Shown in pieces: positions 53,516 to 63,230 of a stretch of 64,000 bases of DNA. The position numbers were made by a program, and so were the translations under genes. Where the stretch lies: positions 186,001 to 250,000 of the forward strand of contig NZ_MSIG01000002.1 in the NCBI RefSeq assembly GCF_001927285.1. Direction: 5' to 3'. The stretch comes from Mongoliimonas terrestris (GTDB lineage: Bacteria; Pseudomonadota; Alphaproteobacteria; Rhizobiales; Pleomorphomonadaceae). Positions within the stretch are counted from its first letter, which is position 1. Every line of letters begins with the position of its first letter. The notes under the pieces were generated by a model. It did not search any database. It was not told the DNA's origin and saw only the letters and a program-made list of their open reading frames with translations.

Positions 53516-53803
53516 GGGAACTCCTGGAGGGTCGGGCGCGGCCCCATCGGAGCGGCGCCGCATAAAACGGGTCGGCCGAGGGCTCGGCGTCGCGCGGCTT
53601 ATAGCTTTCGGGCGAAAGGCCGGCAAGGGCGGGATCGGCGGACCCGACGCGCCGACCGCCCTTTGCCGCAATCGTCATGGTCTGCTTCAGGCAGACCATC
53701 CACGCATTCCCCCACTCGCCAATGCGTGGATGGTCCGCCGGCGCGGACCATGACGGGGTTGGCGTATGAGGGCCATCAACCGTGCCATCCGCACCTTCCC
53801 CGC
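53516..53803. other. Intergenic stretch with palindromic element
   Basis: No gene is supported. Its main content is the triple-hairpin element at 53673-53755. Upstream of ndk no clear promoter was picked out. Confidence 0.4.
53673..53755. repeat. Triple-hairpin palindromic repeat element
   Basis: Three stem-loops inside one larger imperfect palindrome. Hairpin 1: ATGGTCTGC (53677-53685) / GCAGACCAT (53691-53699). Hairpin 2: CCATCCACGCATT (53696-53708) / AATGCGTGGATGG (53721-53733), which can extend to 17 of 18 pairs. Hairpin 3: ATGGTCCGC (53730-53738) / GCGGACCAT (53743-53751). The outer ends CGTCATGGTC (53673) and GACCATGACG (53746) also pair. Such elements are usually dispersed in many copies between genes. 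Confidence 0.85.
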
Positions 53804-54712
53804 CTAATCCCCCTCCACACCCGGGGCGCAGGCGCGGACGAGGTCGCCGAAGCGACGGAATTCCTCGGCGAGGGGGTTGGTGCGGCGCCAGGCGAGGCCG
53901 ACGGTGCGGCGGGGTTCCTGGTCGCCGAAACGGGTCAGGCGGATGTTGTCGGCGTCGAACGGGACGGTGGCGAGGAAGAGGTCGGGCAGCAGCGTCAGCC
54001 CCTGCCCCGCCGCCACCAGTTGCAGGATGGTGGTCAGGCTGGTGACGCCGCTCGACCGCAGCCGGCGGGCGTCGATGGCGCCGCAGACCGCGAGGGTCTG
54101 GTCGCGCAGGCAATGGCCGTCCTCCAGGAGGAGCAGCGCGTCAGCGGGAATGTCCGCCGCGCTGGCGATCCCGGCGAGCGCGAACGGCCCGCGGCGCGGC
54201 GCGGCCAGCACGAAGGCGTCGTCGAACAGCGCCAGCTCCGTCAGCGCCGGATGGCCGAGCGGCACGCTTGCCACGACCAGATCCAGGTCCCCGGCCGCCA
54301 GCTCCTCCACAAGGGTCGCGGTGACGGTCTCGCGGATCTCCAGTTGCAGGTCGGGAAAGCGGGCCGCGGCCCGCGGCAGCAGCGTCGGCAGCAGGAAGGG
54401 CGCGATCGACGGAATGACGCCGAGCCGCAGCGGCCCGGCGAGCGCGGCGCCGCGGGCGCGGGCGAAGGCCTCCAGGTCGCCGACCTCGGTCAGGATGCTT
54501 CGCGCGCGGGCGACGATCTCCTCGCCGACGCGCGTCAGCCGCGCGCCGGAACTGGTCCGCTCCACCAGGGTGACGGTCAGGGCGGCTTCAAGGTCGCGGA
54601 TCTGCGCGGACAGGGCCGGCTGGCTGACCGCGCATCGTTCGGCGGCGCGCCCGAAATGCCGTTCCGTTGCAAGCGCTTCCAGATACCGCAGTTGGCGGAG
54701 GGTGATCTTCAT
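53804..54712 (-). CDS. oxyR: OxyR-type LysR transcriptional regulator
   Basis: A 302-residue LysR-family regulator. The N-terminal helix-turn-helix (MKITLRQLRYLEALATERHF, AAERCAVSQPALSAQIRDLE) binds DNA. The sensor region carries LEDGHCLRDQTLAVC with Cys201 and Cys210, nine residues apart like the redox pair in E. coli OxyR, so H2O2 should oxidise them to a disulfide. It is divergent from the catalase gene across 142 bases, and it probably controls both. Confidence 0.93.
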   Translation of the reverse strand: MKITLRQLRYLEALATERHFGRAAERCAVSQPALSAQIRDLEAALTVTLVERTSSGARLTRVGEEIVARARSILTEVGDLEAFARARGAALAGPLRLGVIPSIAPFLLPTLLPRAAARFPDLQLEIRETVTATLVEELAAGDLDLVVASVPLGHPALTELALFDDAFVLAAPRRGPFALAGIASAADIPADALLLLEDGHCLRDQTLAVCGAIDARRLRSSGVTSLTTILQLVAAGQGLTLLPDLFLATVPFDADNIRLTRFGDQEPRRTVGLAWRRTNPLAEEFRRFGDLVRACAPGVEGD

Positions 54713-54854
54713 AGGAAAAGGTTATCACGGTCAGCTGAACTTGCAATTGGACCTTATCGCCCAACGGACCCACAGTGCCGCCACAGCCGACGAGTCGATC
54801 CCGTCGGCAGCGGACATGTTCCAGCCGATCTGGACCTGAGGGGAGCCAAGAACC
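54713..54854. promoter_or_regulatory. Divergent oxyR / catalase promoter region
   Basis: The segment holds ATAGGAAAAGGTTATCACGG and, 20 bases on, TTGCAATTGGACCTTATC, an AT-rich block likely to include an OxyR site. A full four-part OxyR consensus cannot be confirmed by eye. Confidence 0.4.
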
Positions 54855-56324
54855 ATGACCGACAGCCCGATCATGACGACGACGGCCGGCGCGCCGATCG
54901 CCGACAACCAGAATTCCTGGAGCGCCGGCCCGCGCGGCCCGCTTCTGTTGCAGGACTGGCAGCTGATCGAGAAGCTCGCCCATCAGAACCGCGAGCGCAT
55001 TCCGGAGCGCGTTGTCCACGCCAAGGGCTGGGGCGCGTTCGGCACCTTCACGGTGACCAACGACATCTCCAAGTACACCCGCGCCAAGATCTTCGCCGAG
55101 GTCGGCAAGCAGACCGATCTGGTGGTCCGCTTCTCCACGGTCGCCGGCGAGCAGGGCGCGGCGGATGCCGAGCGCGACGTGCGCGGCTTCTCGGTGAAGT
55201 TCTACACCGAGGAAGGCAACTGGGACGTGGTCGGCAACAACACGCCGGTCTTCTTCATCCGCGACCCGCTGAAGTTCCCCGACTTCATCCACACGCAGAA
55301 GCGTCACCCGCGCACCAACCTGCGCTCGCCGACCGCCATGTGGGACTTCTGGTCGCTCTCCCCGGAGAGCCTGCACCAGGTCACCATCCTGTTCTCCGAC
55401 CGCGGCCTGCCGGTCGGCGTGCGGCACGTGAACGGCTACGGCTCGCACACCTTCGCGTTCATCAACGACGCCGGTGAACGCTTCTGGTTCAAGATCCACT
55501 TCAAGACCAAGCAGGGCCACAAGCACTGGACCAACGCGGAGGCCGCCGAGGTGGTGGGCCGCACCCGCGAGTCCACCCAGGAGGACCTGTTCTACGCGAT
55601 CGAGAACGGCGACTTCCCCAAGTGGGACGTGTTCGTGCAGATCATGCCGGAACTCGACGCCGAGAAGACCTCCTACAACCCGTTCGACCTCACCAAGGTG
55701 TGGCCGCACGCCGAGTATCCGCTGATCCCGGTCGGCGTGATGGAGCTGAACCGCAACCCGGACAACTATTTCGCCGAGATCGAGCAGGCCGCCTTCTCGC
55801 CCTCGAACATCGTCCCGGGCATCGGCTTCTCGCCGGACAAGATGCTGCAGGCGCGCATCTTCTCCTACGCGGACGCCCACCGCTATCGGATCGGCACCCA
55901 CTACGAGGCGTTGCCGGTGAACCAGCCCAAGGTCCCCGTCCATCACTACCACAAGGACGGGTCCATGCGCTTCTTCCCGAACAACCCGAACCCGAACGCC
56001 TACTACGAGCCGAACAGCTTCTCCGGCCCGCGCCAGGCGCCCGAGTATCGCGAGCCGCCGCTGAAGATCTCCGGCGACGCGGACCGCTACGACCACCGTG
56101 CCGGCAACGACGACTACAGCCAGCCGGGCGCCCTCTTCCGCCTGATGACGGACGAGCAGCGCGAGCGCCTGATGGACAACATCGCCGCCGCCATGCAGGG
56201 CGTGCCGGTGGAGATCATCGAGCGGCAGGTGGTCCACTTCGCCAAGTGCGACCCGCGCTACGGCGAGGGCGTGGCCCAGCGCATGGGCGTGACCGTGCCG
56301 GCGATGCCGGTCGCGGCCGAGTGA
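54855..56324 (+). CDS. katA: Monofunctional haem catalase (clade 3 type)
   Basis: A 489-residue catalase that breaks down H2O2. Distal His55 in [12 protein letters not shown], distal Asn in [13 protein letters not shown], and proximal haem-ligand Tyr in [14 protein letters not shown] are all present. Length fits the small-subunit class without a C-terminal flavodoxin domain. The gene is next to oxyR, which supports peroxide-inducible expression. Confidence 0.97.
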   Translation: MTDSPIMTTTAGAPIADNQNSWSAGPRGPLLLQDWQLIEKLAHQNRERIPERVVHAKGWGAFGTFTVTNDISKYTRAKIFAEVGKQTDLVVRFSTVAGEQGAADAERDVRGFSVKFYTEEGNWDVVGNNTPVFFIRDPLKFPDFIHTQKRHPRTNLRSPTAMWDFWSLSPESLHQVTILFSDRGLPVGVRHVNGYGSHTFAFINDAGERFWFKIHFKTKQGHKHWTNAEAAEVVGRTRESTQEDLFYAIENGDFPKWDVFVQIMPELDAEKTSYNPFDLTKVWPHAEYPLIPVGVMELNRNPDNYFAEIEQAAFSPSNIVPGIGFSPDKMLQARIFSYADAHRYRIGTHYEALPVNQPKVPVHHYHKDGSMRFFPNNPNPNAYYEPNSFSGPRQAPEYREPPLKISGDADRYDHRAGNDDYSQPGALFRLMTDEQRERLMDNIAAAMQGVPVEIIERQVVHFAKCDPRYGEGVAQRMGVTVPAMPVAAE

Positions 56325-56491
56325 ACCAAGGCGCGTGACAAGACCGTCCCGAACCGGCCTCGGCCGGTCGGGGCGAGCCCTTTCCAGATACGCCGCCCGG
56401 GCTTTCCTGGCTGACACCTCCGGGCGTTCGTAAGCCGCCGTCGGGCTCCCTCGCCCGGCGGCGGTGCTGTTTCTGGACCCCTGCTCCGGGC

Positions 56492-57160
56492 TCAGCCGGC
56501 GGGCGTCGCGATCGCGCCGGCGCGGCCGTACCAGTCGGCGATCAGCGGCTCGCCGTCCAGCCAGTCCGCGTCGCTCACCGTGTGCAGCCAGTAGAGCGAG
56601 CCATAGACGATCGCGTCCACGAAGAGCGGCGCGTCGCCGCCGAACCAGGGCGCATGGCCGAGGGTGTGGCGGAGCGGCGCCAGGAGCTTGCGGAAGGCCG
56701 CAAGGTCGGCCTCGTGGCCGGCATAGGCCTCCTCCAGCGTGCGGCCGAGCCGGGCCTCCCGGCTGGTGCGGAAATAGGTCTGGTCGACCGGCAGCAGGCG
56801 GTCGTGGATCGGTTTGGCGACGAGCCGCATGGCGCCGGCGTGGAGGCTGGCGAACAGCGATCCCTCCACGAACCGGGCGGCCGCGATGCCGGCCGGGCCC
56901 GGCGCGAACAGCGGCCGGTCCGGATAGGTCTCGTCCAGGTACTGGGCGATGGCGAAGCTGTCGACCACCCGCCGATCGCCGTCCTCCAGCACCGGAACCG
57001 TCTTGTAGGACCCGTCCGCGATGGCGGAGATCGACGTGAAGGGCACCGGGACGGTCTCGTAGGCGAGGCCCTTGAGGGCGAGCGCCATCTTCGCGCGGGT
57101 GCAGTACGGGCTGAAGCGCAGGTCGTCGGCGCCGCAGAGGTCGTAGAGACGGAGGGGCAT
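56492..57160 (-). CDS. Glutathione S-transferase family protein
   Basis: A 222-residue thioredoxin-fold N-terminal domain (CGADDLRFSPYCTRAKMALA, with the SPYC active-site segment) and an all-helical C-terminal domain. VDSFAIAQYLDETYPD is the classical glutathione-binding end of the N-domain. The family conjugates or reduces electrophiles; the exact substrate is unknown. It lies convergent to the catalase gene. Confidence 0.85.
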   Translation of the reverse strand: MPLRLYDLCGADDLRFSPYCTRAKMALALKGLAYETVPVPFTSISAIADGSYKTVPVLEDGDRRVVDSFAIAQYLDETYPDRPLFAPGPAGIAAARFVEGSLFASLHAGAMRLVAKPIHDRLLPVDQTYFRTSREARLGRTLEEAYAGHEADLAAFRKLLAPLRHTLGHAPWFGGDAPLFVDAIVYGSLYWLHTVSDADWLDGEPLIADWYGRAGAIATPAG

Positions 57161-57235
57161 GGGCAGTCATCCAAGGCTGAGGGATGCCAGACGATAGCCC
57201 GGCTTCCGTTCCGTTGTACAGGAATGCCGAACCAC

Positions 57236-59317
57236 CTATTCCACGAACACCGTGATCCGGTCCGCCCGCCCGTCCGCGTCCACCACCGAGACGGTGAGAT
57301 AGCCCTTGCCGGCCGGCGTCAGCGTGAAATCGCGGCCGTAGGGTTCGCGGCCCACCGGTTTCCCATCGGCGAACCAGGTGAAGGGCGCGCGGCCGTTGCG
57401 GACCTGGACGGTGAGCGGCGCCGGCTGGCCGGCCGCAAAGCCGAGATCCACCCGCGCGCCGTTCGGCGGGAAGGCGATCGCCGGGGCGGCCGTGCGGGCC
57501 GATACCTCCGCGCGCGGCGAGCGCAGGCGGCGGAGCGGCGGCGGCAGGCTGGCGCCGGTGGCGGCGAGCAGGCCCGGCGGGGGCGGCGGCAGGGCCGTGA
57601 CGCCGCCGGCCCGCACGAACACGTCGCCGAGGATGGGCACCGCCACATCGGCCCCCATCAGGCCCGGCATGGGCGCCCCGTCCGGCCGTCCGACCCAGAC
57701 CCCCACCACGATCCGTCCGTCGTAGCCCATGGCCCAGGCGTCCCTGTAGCCGTAGCTGGTGCCGGTCTTCAGCGCGACGCGCGCGTCGCCCCGCGCGGCG
57801 CCCGGCGTGCCGGCCAGGATGTCGGTCACATAGGCGGCCGCGCGCGGGTCGAGCACGGGCTTGGCCGGTGCCGGATCGCCGGGATCGTCCCAGCGCTCCA
57901 CCAGCCGCACCGGCCGACCACCGTTCGCGAGCGCCGCGTAGAGCGCCGTCAGGTCGCGCAGCGTGAGGCCGACGCCGCCGAGGCCCACCGCAAGGCCGGC
58001 CGGCGTCATGTCCGGCAGCCGCGCCGTCACGCCGGCCCGCCTGAAGCGGGCGACGAGCCGGGCCGGCCCCACCGCCTCCAGGGTCTGCACGGCCGGGACG
58101 TTGAGGGAGAGTTCCAGCGCCCGGCGGACGGTGACGGTGCCGTGGAAGGTCTTGTCGAAATTCTTCGGGTCGTAGCTGCCGAAGGCGGTCGGCCGGTCCT
58201 CCACCAGCGTCTCCGGGTGGGCCATGCCGCTCTCGAAGGCGAGCCCGTAGATGAAGGGCTTCAGCGTGCTGCCGGGCGAACGGACCGCCCGCGTCATGTC
58301 GACGAACCCGTCGCGCCGGCGGTCGAAGAGGTCCGCGGTGCCGACGTCGGCGAGGATCTCGCCGGTGGCGATGTCGGCCACCAGGACGGCCACCGACACC
58401 CGCTCGCCGATGGCCTCGGCCCGCTCGGCGGCGAGCCGCTCCAGCTTCTCCTGCAGGGTGCCGTCGAGCGTGAGGCGCACCACGTGGGCGTCGGGCGTCT
58501 CCCGCAGCACGCGGGCGGCGGTCTGCGGCGCCAGCAGCGGAAAGTCGCGCCGGACGGAAGGCACCGGCTCGGCCCGGGCCGCGGCCGCATTCGCCGCCGA
58601 GATCAGCCCTGCGGCCTCCGCCTTGTCGAGCACCCGGTTGCGGGCCGCGCGCGCCGCGTCTGGAAAGCGATCCGGCCGGCGGGCTTCCGGCGCCTGCGGC
58701 AGGGCGACGAGGAGCGCCGCCTTGGCGGCCCCGAGCCGGCGCGGCTCATGGCCGAACCAGGCGAGCGAGGCGGCGCGCACGCCCTCCAGATTGCCGCCGA
58801 AGGGCGCGAGCGTCAGGTAGGCATCGAGGATAGCGTCCTTGCCGGCCACGCGCTCCAGCGCCAGCGCGCCGACGATCTGGCCGACCTTGCCCGGCACCGT
58901 GCGCGTGTGCCGCCGCTCCGCCAGCCGCACCACCTGCATGGTGAGCGTGGAGCCGCCGGAGACGATCCGGCCGGACGTAAGGAGCTGCCATCCCGCACGC
59001 AAGAGCGCCAGTCCGTCGACGCCCCGATGGGTGTCGAAGCGGTTGTCCTCGGCGACACGCAGCATGGCGAGGTAGAGGGGATCCACGTCGCCGCGGGTGA
59101 CGGGCAGGCGCCAGAGGCCGTTCTCCACCACGAAGGGGCGGAGCAGCCGGCCGGTGCGATCCTCCACCAGCCGCGCGGTCGGCAGGGCGAGATCCGCCGG
59201 CCGGGCAGCCTCGACCTTGAGGCGCACGGCGATGGGCGCCGCGGTCGCCACAAGGCCGACGGCGACCGCGAGCGCGACCAGGAAACGGAACCGGCGGACC
59301 AGCGCCACGGACGTCAT
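57236..59317 (-). CDS. pbpC: Penicillin-binding protein 1C (bifunctional PBP)
   Basis: A 693-residue class A PBP anchored by an N-terminal TM (about 10-30). The glycosyltransferase domain has AEDNRF (89-94) and GGSTLTMQVVRLAE (121 onward). The transpeptidase has SxxK with Ser350 and Lys353 in SPGSTLKP, SxN (404-406) and KTGTS (517-521). A C-terminal BiPBP_C domain (about 605-690) closes the protein, which is the PbpC hallmark. In many Proteobacteria it is paired with an alpha-2-macroglobulin gene (yfhM); none lies beside it here. Confidence 0.95.
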   Translation of the reverse strand: MTSVALVRRFRFLVALAVAVGLVATAAPIAVRLKVEAARPADLALPTARLVEDRTGRLLRPFVVENGLWRLPVTRGDVDPLYLAMLRVAEDNRFDTHRGVDGLALLRAGWQLLTSGRIVSGGSTLTMQVVRLAERRHTRTVPGKVGQIVGALALERVAGKDAILDAYLTLAPFGGNLEGVRAASLAWFGHEPRRLGAAKAALLVALPQAPEARRPDRFPDAARAARNRVLDKAEAAGLISAANAAAARAEPVPSVRRDFPLLAPQTAARVLRETPDAHVVRLTLDGTLQEKLERLAAERAEAIGERVSVAVLVADIATGEILADVGTADLFDRRRDGFVDMTRAVRSPGSTLKPFIYGLAFESGMAHPETLVEDRPTAFGSYDPKNFDKTFHGTVTVRRALELSLNVPAVQTLEAVGPARLVARFRRAGVTARLPDMTPAGLAVGLGGVGLTLRDLTALYAALANGGRPVRLVERWDDPGDPAPAKPVLDPRAAAYVTDILAGTPGAARGDARVALKTGTSYGYRDAWAMGYDGRIVVGVWVGRPDGAPMPGLMGADVAVPILGDVFVRAGGVTALPPPPPGLLAATGASLPPPLRRLRSPRAEVSARTAAPAIAFPPNGARVDLGFAAGQPAPLTVQVRNGRAPFTWFADGKPVGREPYGRDFTLTPAGKGYLTVSVVDADGRADRITVFVE

Positions 59318-59518
59318 GCTCCCCCCAAGAGACTGGCCATTCTAGATCGCTTCGTCCTCAGGCGAAATCACCACGGCCGCGCGAGACGACCCCACGGGCC
59401 GTGTTGCGGCTCGCGCGGGTCGGCCGACAATGTCGATCCGGCAAGACGGGTTTTCACATGCGGGCTGACGCCGTATGGTCGCGCCCATCGAGGACAAGGC
59501 GCCCGCCTGGAGACGTTC

Positions 59519-60271
59519 ATGCCGCACTTCTTTTCCGACGGCCACGAGCTCGTCTATCAGGACGAGGGCTCCGGGGATCCCATCCTCCTCGTCCACGGCT
59601 TTGCCTCCAACCGCACGATCAACTGGGTCTATCCAGGGTGGGTGGAGACGCTGGTAAAGGCCGGTCGGCGGGTCATCATCTTCGACAACCGCGGCCACGG
59701 GGAAAGCGCCAAGTTCTACGATCCGGAGGAGTATCGCCTGACCTCCATGGCGGAGGACGCGCGGGCGCTGCTCGATCATCTGTCGATCGAGCGGGCCGAC
59801 GTGATGGGCTATTCCATGGGTGCGCGCATCGCCGCCGTGCTCACCATCCGCCATCCGGATCGGGTGCGGTCCCTGGTGCTCGGCGGTGTCGGGCAGAATC
59901 TGATGACCGGCGGCGGCTCGCCGGAGGTGATCGCCTCCGCCCTTGAGGCCCAGACCCTTGCGGAGGTCTCCGACCCGAACGGCCGGGCGTTCCGCCAGTT
60001 CGCCGAACAGACCAAGAGCGACCGCAAGGCCCTCGCCGCCTGCATGCGCGGCTTCCGGCAGGCCGTCTCGGAGGAGGAACTCGGCCGCATCCTGCAGCCG
60101 GTTCTGATCGCCGTCGGCACGCGCGACAAGATCGCCGCCGGGGCGCACGACCTCGCCAAGCTCATCCCGAACGCCACCGTGGTGGACATTCCCAACCGGG
60201 ACCACATGGTCGCCGTCGGCGACCTGGTGTTCAAGAAGGCCGTGGTGGACTTCCTCGCCAAGCGGACCTGA
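59519..60271 (+). CDS. Alpha/beta-fold hydrolase
   Basis: A 250-residue hydrolase with ILLVHGFAS (22-30), nucleophile elbow Ser99 in VMGYSMGARI, acid Asp in VGTRDKIA and His in PNRDHMVAVG. It has no signal peptide. GGAG precedes the ATG at 59519. The open frame reaches far upstream, but those residues are antisense to pbpC and not part of this protein. It probably hydrolyses an ester or lactone; the substrate is unknown. Confidence 0.85.
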   Translation: MPHFFSDGHELVYQDEGSGDPILLVHGFASNRTINWVYPGWVETLVKAGRRVIIFDNRGHGESAKFYDPEEYRLTSMAEDARALLDHLSIERADVMGYSMGARIAAVLTIRHPDRVRSLVLGGVGQNLMTGGGSPEVIASALEAQTLAEVSDPNGRAFRQFAEQTKSDRKALAACMRGFRQAVSEEELGRILQPVLIAVGTRDKIAAGAHDLAKLIPNATVVDIPNRDHMVAVGDLVFKKAVVDFLAKRT

Positions 60272-60280
60272 CGACCGTCC

Positions 60281-60323
60281 TTAGACCATTTCCGTGTTTC
60301 TTGGAAACACGGAAATGGTCTAA
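60281..60323. repeat. Long perfect palindrome (hairpin repeat)
   Basis: TTAGACCATTTCCGTGTTTC (60281-60300), loop TTG, then GAAACACGGAAATGGTCTAA (60304-60323): a 20-bp perfect stem. It sits between the convergent hydrolase and metallophosphoesterase genes and could also act as a bidirectional terminator. CTGGAAACGCTCTAG at 60372-60386, next to the metallophosphoesterase stop, resembles the second half of the same family. Confidence 0.85.
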
Positions 60324-60382
60324 CGTCTTGATTTCCCGCATTTCCGGACGGCGAACCGGCTTCCACTTCGCCTGGAAACGCT

Positions 60383-61168
60383 CTAGTCGCCCGAGAGAAG
60401 GCGGATCCACAGGCGGTCCGGCAGCCTGGCCGCCTGGATCTTGCCGATGGTGAGGTCGACGTCGTAGGCGACCCGCCGCCAGGTGAGATCCTCCGCGCGA
60501 GTGTCCCACAGACCCCAGCAAGCCCTGTTGTCCCCGTCGCGCGGCTGGCCGACCGCACCGATGACCGCGTGGTAGCGCCGGATCGCCGAGAGGGCCACCG
60601 GCCGGTTCGGCTCCGGCCGGAACCCGACCATGCGCGCCGCAACCGGCGCCGTGGGCCCGACCAGCGTGTGAAACAGCACCGGTACGTGGGTGTGGCCGGT
60701 GAACACCAGCCGGGCGTCCGTCGCCGCCAGGCTGTCCGCCGCGTCGGCGGCGTCGAGCACGTAGGGCCAGGTCTCGGGCGCGTGGGCGCTCGCGTGCACG
60801 AACAGGGTCTCGCCCTCCCGGTGGCCGAGCGGCAGGTCGGCGAGGAAGGTCTTCTCCGCCGGTCCGAGCCGGGCGGCGGTCCAGTCCATGGCGCGCGCCG
60901 CGTTCTCCGACATGCCGTGCCAGCCGGCATCCACCGCGTGGTCGTGGTTGCCGCGGATCACGACGGCGCCGCGCTCCGCCAATCCGGCGAGGATGTCCAC
61001 CGCCGCCACCGGATCGGGGCCATAGCCGACGATGTCGCCCAGGCACACGATCCGATCCACGCCCTCCGCCTCGATGTCGTCGAGCACAGCGTCGAGCGCC
61101 TCCCGATTGGCATGGATGTCGGTGATCAACGCAATGCGCACCGTCTGACCTCGGCTGCCGAAGTGCAT
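60383..61168 (-). CDS. Metallophosphoesterase (YfcE/MJ0936-like)
   Basis: A 261-residue calcineurin-like phosphodiesterase. Motifs: TDIHANREAL, CLGDIVGYGPDP, IRGNHDHA and FTGHTHVPV give a full metal site. The N-terminal region and the GDIVGYGPDPVAAV stretch are typical of a large subgroup of broad-specificity phosphodiesterases. I chose MHFGSRGQTV at 61168. Not related closely to the three PPP phosphatases of the EPS locus. Confidence 0.85.
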   Translation of the reverse strand: MHFGSRGQTVRIALITDIHANREALDAVLDDIEAEGVDRIVCLGDIVGYGPDPVAAVDILAGLAERGAVVIRGNHDHAVDAGWHGMSENAARAMDWTAARLGPAEKTFLADLPLGHREGETLFVHASAHAPETWPYVLDAADAADSLAATDARLVFTGHTHVPVLFHTLVGPTAPVAARMVGFRPEPNRPVALSAIRRYHAVIGAVGQPRDGDNRACWGLWDTRAEDLTWRRVAYDVDLTIGKIQAARLPDRLWIRLLSGD

Positions 61169-61289
61169 ATGATCTTCTTTATGGGGAGGTTGGCCCCTCG
61201 CGGAAAGACAGACCAACTGCGCAGGTCAGGCGCGTCCACGCCGACCGCATCCGCGTGTCCCCGTCCCCCACGCTCCCTGCCCCGAATCG

Positions 61290-61322
61290 CAACAGGCGCC
61301 GCTCCGGGAGCGACGCCTGCTC
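61290..61322 (-). terminator. Possible terminator of glyA
   Basis: On the minus strand CAGGCGTCGCTCCCGGAGCG and its complement form an 11-12 bp stem with one wobble pair. There is no proper T tract, so termination strength is uncertain. Confidence 0.4.
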
Positions 61323-61361
61323 TTGTCTTGCCGACGTCCCGCCGATCGGCGGGGTTCAGGC

Positions 61362-62669
61362 TCAGCCGTAGATCGGGAAGCGGTCGGTCAGGGCGCGAAC
61401 CTGCGCCTTGACTTCGGCCTCCACGGCGCCGTTGCCCTCTTCGCCGTTCGCCTTCAGGCCATCCAGGATGGCGAGGATCATCGAACCGACTTCCTGGAAC
61501 TCGGCGATGCCGAAGCCGCGCGAGGTGGCGGCCGGGGTGCCGAGGCGGATGCCGGAGGTGATGGTCGGCTTCTCCGGGTCGAACGGCACGCCGTTCTTGT
61601 TGCAGGTGATGTCGGCCCGGCCGAGCGCCGCCTCCACCGCCTTGCCGGTCAGGCCCTTGGGGCGCAGATCGACGAGCATCAGGTGGTTGTCGGTGCCGCC
61701 GGAGACGATGTCCACACCGCCGCGACGAAGCGTTTCGGCAAGAGCTCGGGCGTTCTCCACCACGTTCTTGATGTAGAGCTTGAACTCCGGCTTCAGCGCC
61801 TCGCCGAAGGCCACGGCCTTGCCGGCGATCACGTGCATGAGCGGACCGCCCTGCAGGCCGGGGAAGACGGCCGAGTTGATCTTCTTGGCGATGTCTTCCT
61901 CGTTGGTCACGACGAGGCCACCGCGCGGGCCGCGGAGGGTCTTGTGGGTGGTGGACGTCGCCACGTGGGCGTGCGGGAACGGCGACGGGTGATGGCCCGC
62001 GGCGACGAGGCCGGCGAAGTGGGCCATGTCGACCATCAGGTAGGCGCCGACTTCATCGGCGATGGCGCGGAACTCGGCAAAGTCCCAGACGCGGCTGTAG
62101 GCCGAGCCGCCGGCGATGATGATCTTCGGCTTGTGCTCGTGGGCGAGCGCACGGACCTGCTCCATGTCGATCCGGTGGTCCTGCGGGCGCACGCCGTAGG
62201 CGACCGCGTGGAACCACTTGCCGGAGAGGTTCGGCTTGGCGCCGTGGGTCAGATGGCCGCCGGAGGCGAGATCGAGACCGAGGATGGTGTCGCCCGGCTT
62301 GATGAGGGCGAGGAAGACCGCCTGGTTGGCCTGGCTGCCGGAATTCGGCTGCACGTTGGCGAACTTGCAGTCGAACAGCTTGCAGGCGCGCTCGATGGCG
62401 AGGTTCTCGGCGATGTCCACGAACTGGCAGCCGCCGTAGTAGCGCTTGCCCGGATAACCCTCGGCGTACTTGTTGGTCAGCACCGAGCCCTGCGCCTCGA
62501 GCACCGCGCGCGACACGATGTTCTCAGAAGCAATCAGTTCGATCTCGTGCTGCTGGCGACCAAGCTCCTTGGACACCGAGGCGAAGATCTCCGGATCGCT
62601 GTCGGCAAGCGAACGGGAGAAGAAGCCGGAGGTGAAGCTCGTCGGATCAGCGTTGGTCGTGCTCGACAT
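61362..62669 (-). CDS. glyA: Serine hydroxymethyltransferase
   Basis: A 435-residue PLP enzyme that interconverts serine and glycine with tetrahydrofolate, feeding one-carbon metabolism. [20 protein letters not shown] and [20 protein letters not shown] lie at the N-terminus. The PLP lysine is in [13 protein letters not shown]. Full length with a clear ATG at 62669. The DUF6898 gene lies upstream in the same direction, a gene order seen in Alphaproteobacteria. Confidence 0.98.
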   Translation of the reverse strand: MSSTTNADPTSFTSGFFSRSLADSDPEIFASVSKELGRQQHEIELIASENIVSRAVLEAQGSVLTNKYAEGYPGKRYYGGCQFVDIAENLAIERACKLFDCKFANVQPNSGSQANQAVFLALIKPGDTILGLDLASGGHLTHGAKPNLSGKWFHAVAYGVRPQDHRIDMEQVRALAHEHKPKIIIAGGSAYSRVWDFAEFRAIADEVGAYLMVDMAHFAGLVAAGHHPSPFPHAHVATSTTHKTLRGPRGGLVVTNEEDIAKKINSAVFPGLQGGPLMHVIAGKAVAFGEALKPEFKLYIKNVVENARALAETLRRGGVDIVSGGTDNHLMLVDLRPKGLTGKAVEAALGRADITCNKNGVPFDPEKPTITSGIRLGTPAATSRGFGIAEFQEVGSMILAILDGLKANGEEGNGAVEAEVKAQVRALTDRFPIYG

Positions 62670-62816
62670 TTCTTGTTTCCGTTCGTCAGGGGGCCCGGCC
62701 GGCTGCGCCTATCGTTCTTCTTCTCGGCGCGCAGCAACACTGGATGGTCTTGCTCGATATCACGCCGGCCACAGACGCCACAACAAGGGAGGCGACGCAC
62801 CGGACGGCGCAAAACG

Positions 62817-63074
62817 TCACGCCAGACGACTACCACCCCCTCCGGACGGTGTCGTTTCAGGTTTTCTTGGCGCGCCTGAAGGGCTTCTTTCCCCCCCTTC
62901 GAGGCGGGCGTTCAGCTTGCGGAGCGCCAGCTGCCGCAGATCGTGCTGCGCCGCTGTCGCCGGCCCCACCACCGACACCTCGAGCCCCGTCGCCTCGTCG
63001 ATGGCCGATACCTTCGCGTAGGCTCCCTGCTGTGTGATCTCGAACAGAACGCGCCGCGGCGGAGACTGGGACAT
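62817..63074 (-). CDS. DUF6898-type small protein
   Basis: 85 residues: RRVLFEITQQGAYAKVSAID, then EATGLEVSVVGPA and LRQLALRKLNARL, a conserved alphaproteobacterial pattern of a small beta-sheet with a short helix, followed by a disordered Gly/Pro/Ser-rich tail. Function unknown. It is the gene upstream of glyA. I chose the ATG at 63074; a TTG three bases earlier is also in frame. Confidence 0.75.
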   Translation of the reverse strand: MSQSPPRRVLFEITQQGAYAKVSAIDEATGLEVSVVGPATAAQHDLRQLALRKLNARLEGGERSPSGAPRKPETTPSGGGGSRLA

Positions 63075-63170
63075 CAAGAGCTCCAGAGGGGGGCGGGAAG
63101 GACCGGCGATGCGCCTTGATCATGAGGCCAGAACCGCCCGTCCGCCAAGGGGCCGCCGGTCCGGCGCACG

Positions 63171-63204
63171 AAAAAGCCCGCCGCGGCAGCTGCCGGGCGG
63201 GCTC
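63171..63204 (-). terminator. Rho-independent terminator of the L,D-transpeptidase gene
   Basis: Read on the minus strand: GAGCCCGCCCGGCAGC pairs with the following TGCCGCGGCGGGC, with one mismatch, then TTTTT. It lies 27 bases after the stop of the transpeptidase gene. Confidence 0.85.
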
Positions 63205-63230
63205 ACTCGACCATCAGCAGGCAACCGGCC

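Noticed and set aside
54588..57170. 860-residue open frame on the minus strand
   Set aside because: Most of it is antisense to the catalase gene, and it lacks domains. The real minus-strand genes here are the GST and oxyR in other frames.
56582..60271. 1229-residue open frame on the plus strand
   Set aside because: Only the last 250 residues are a real protein (the alpha/beta hydrolase from 59519). The rest is antisense to the glutathione S-transferase and pbpC genes.
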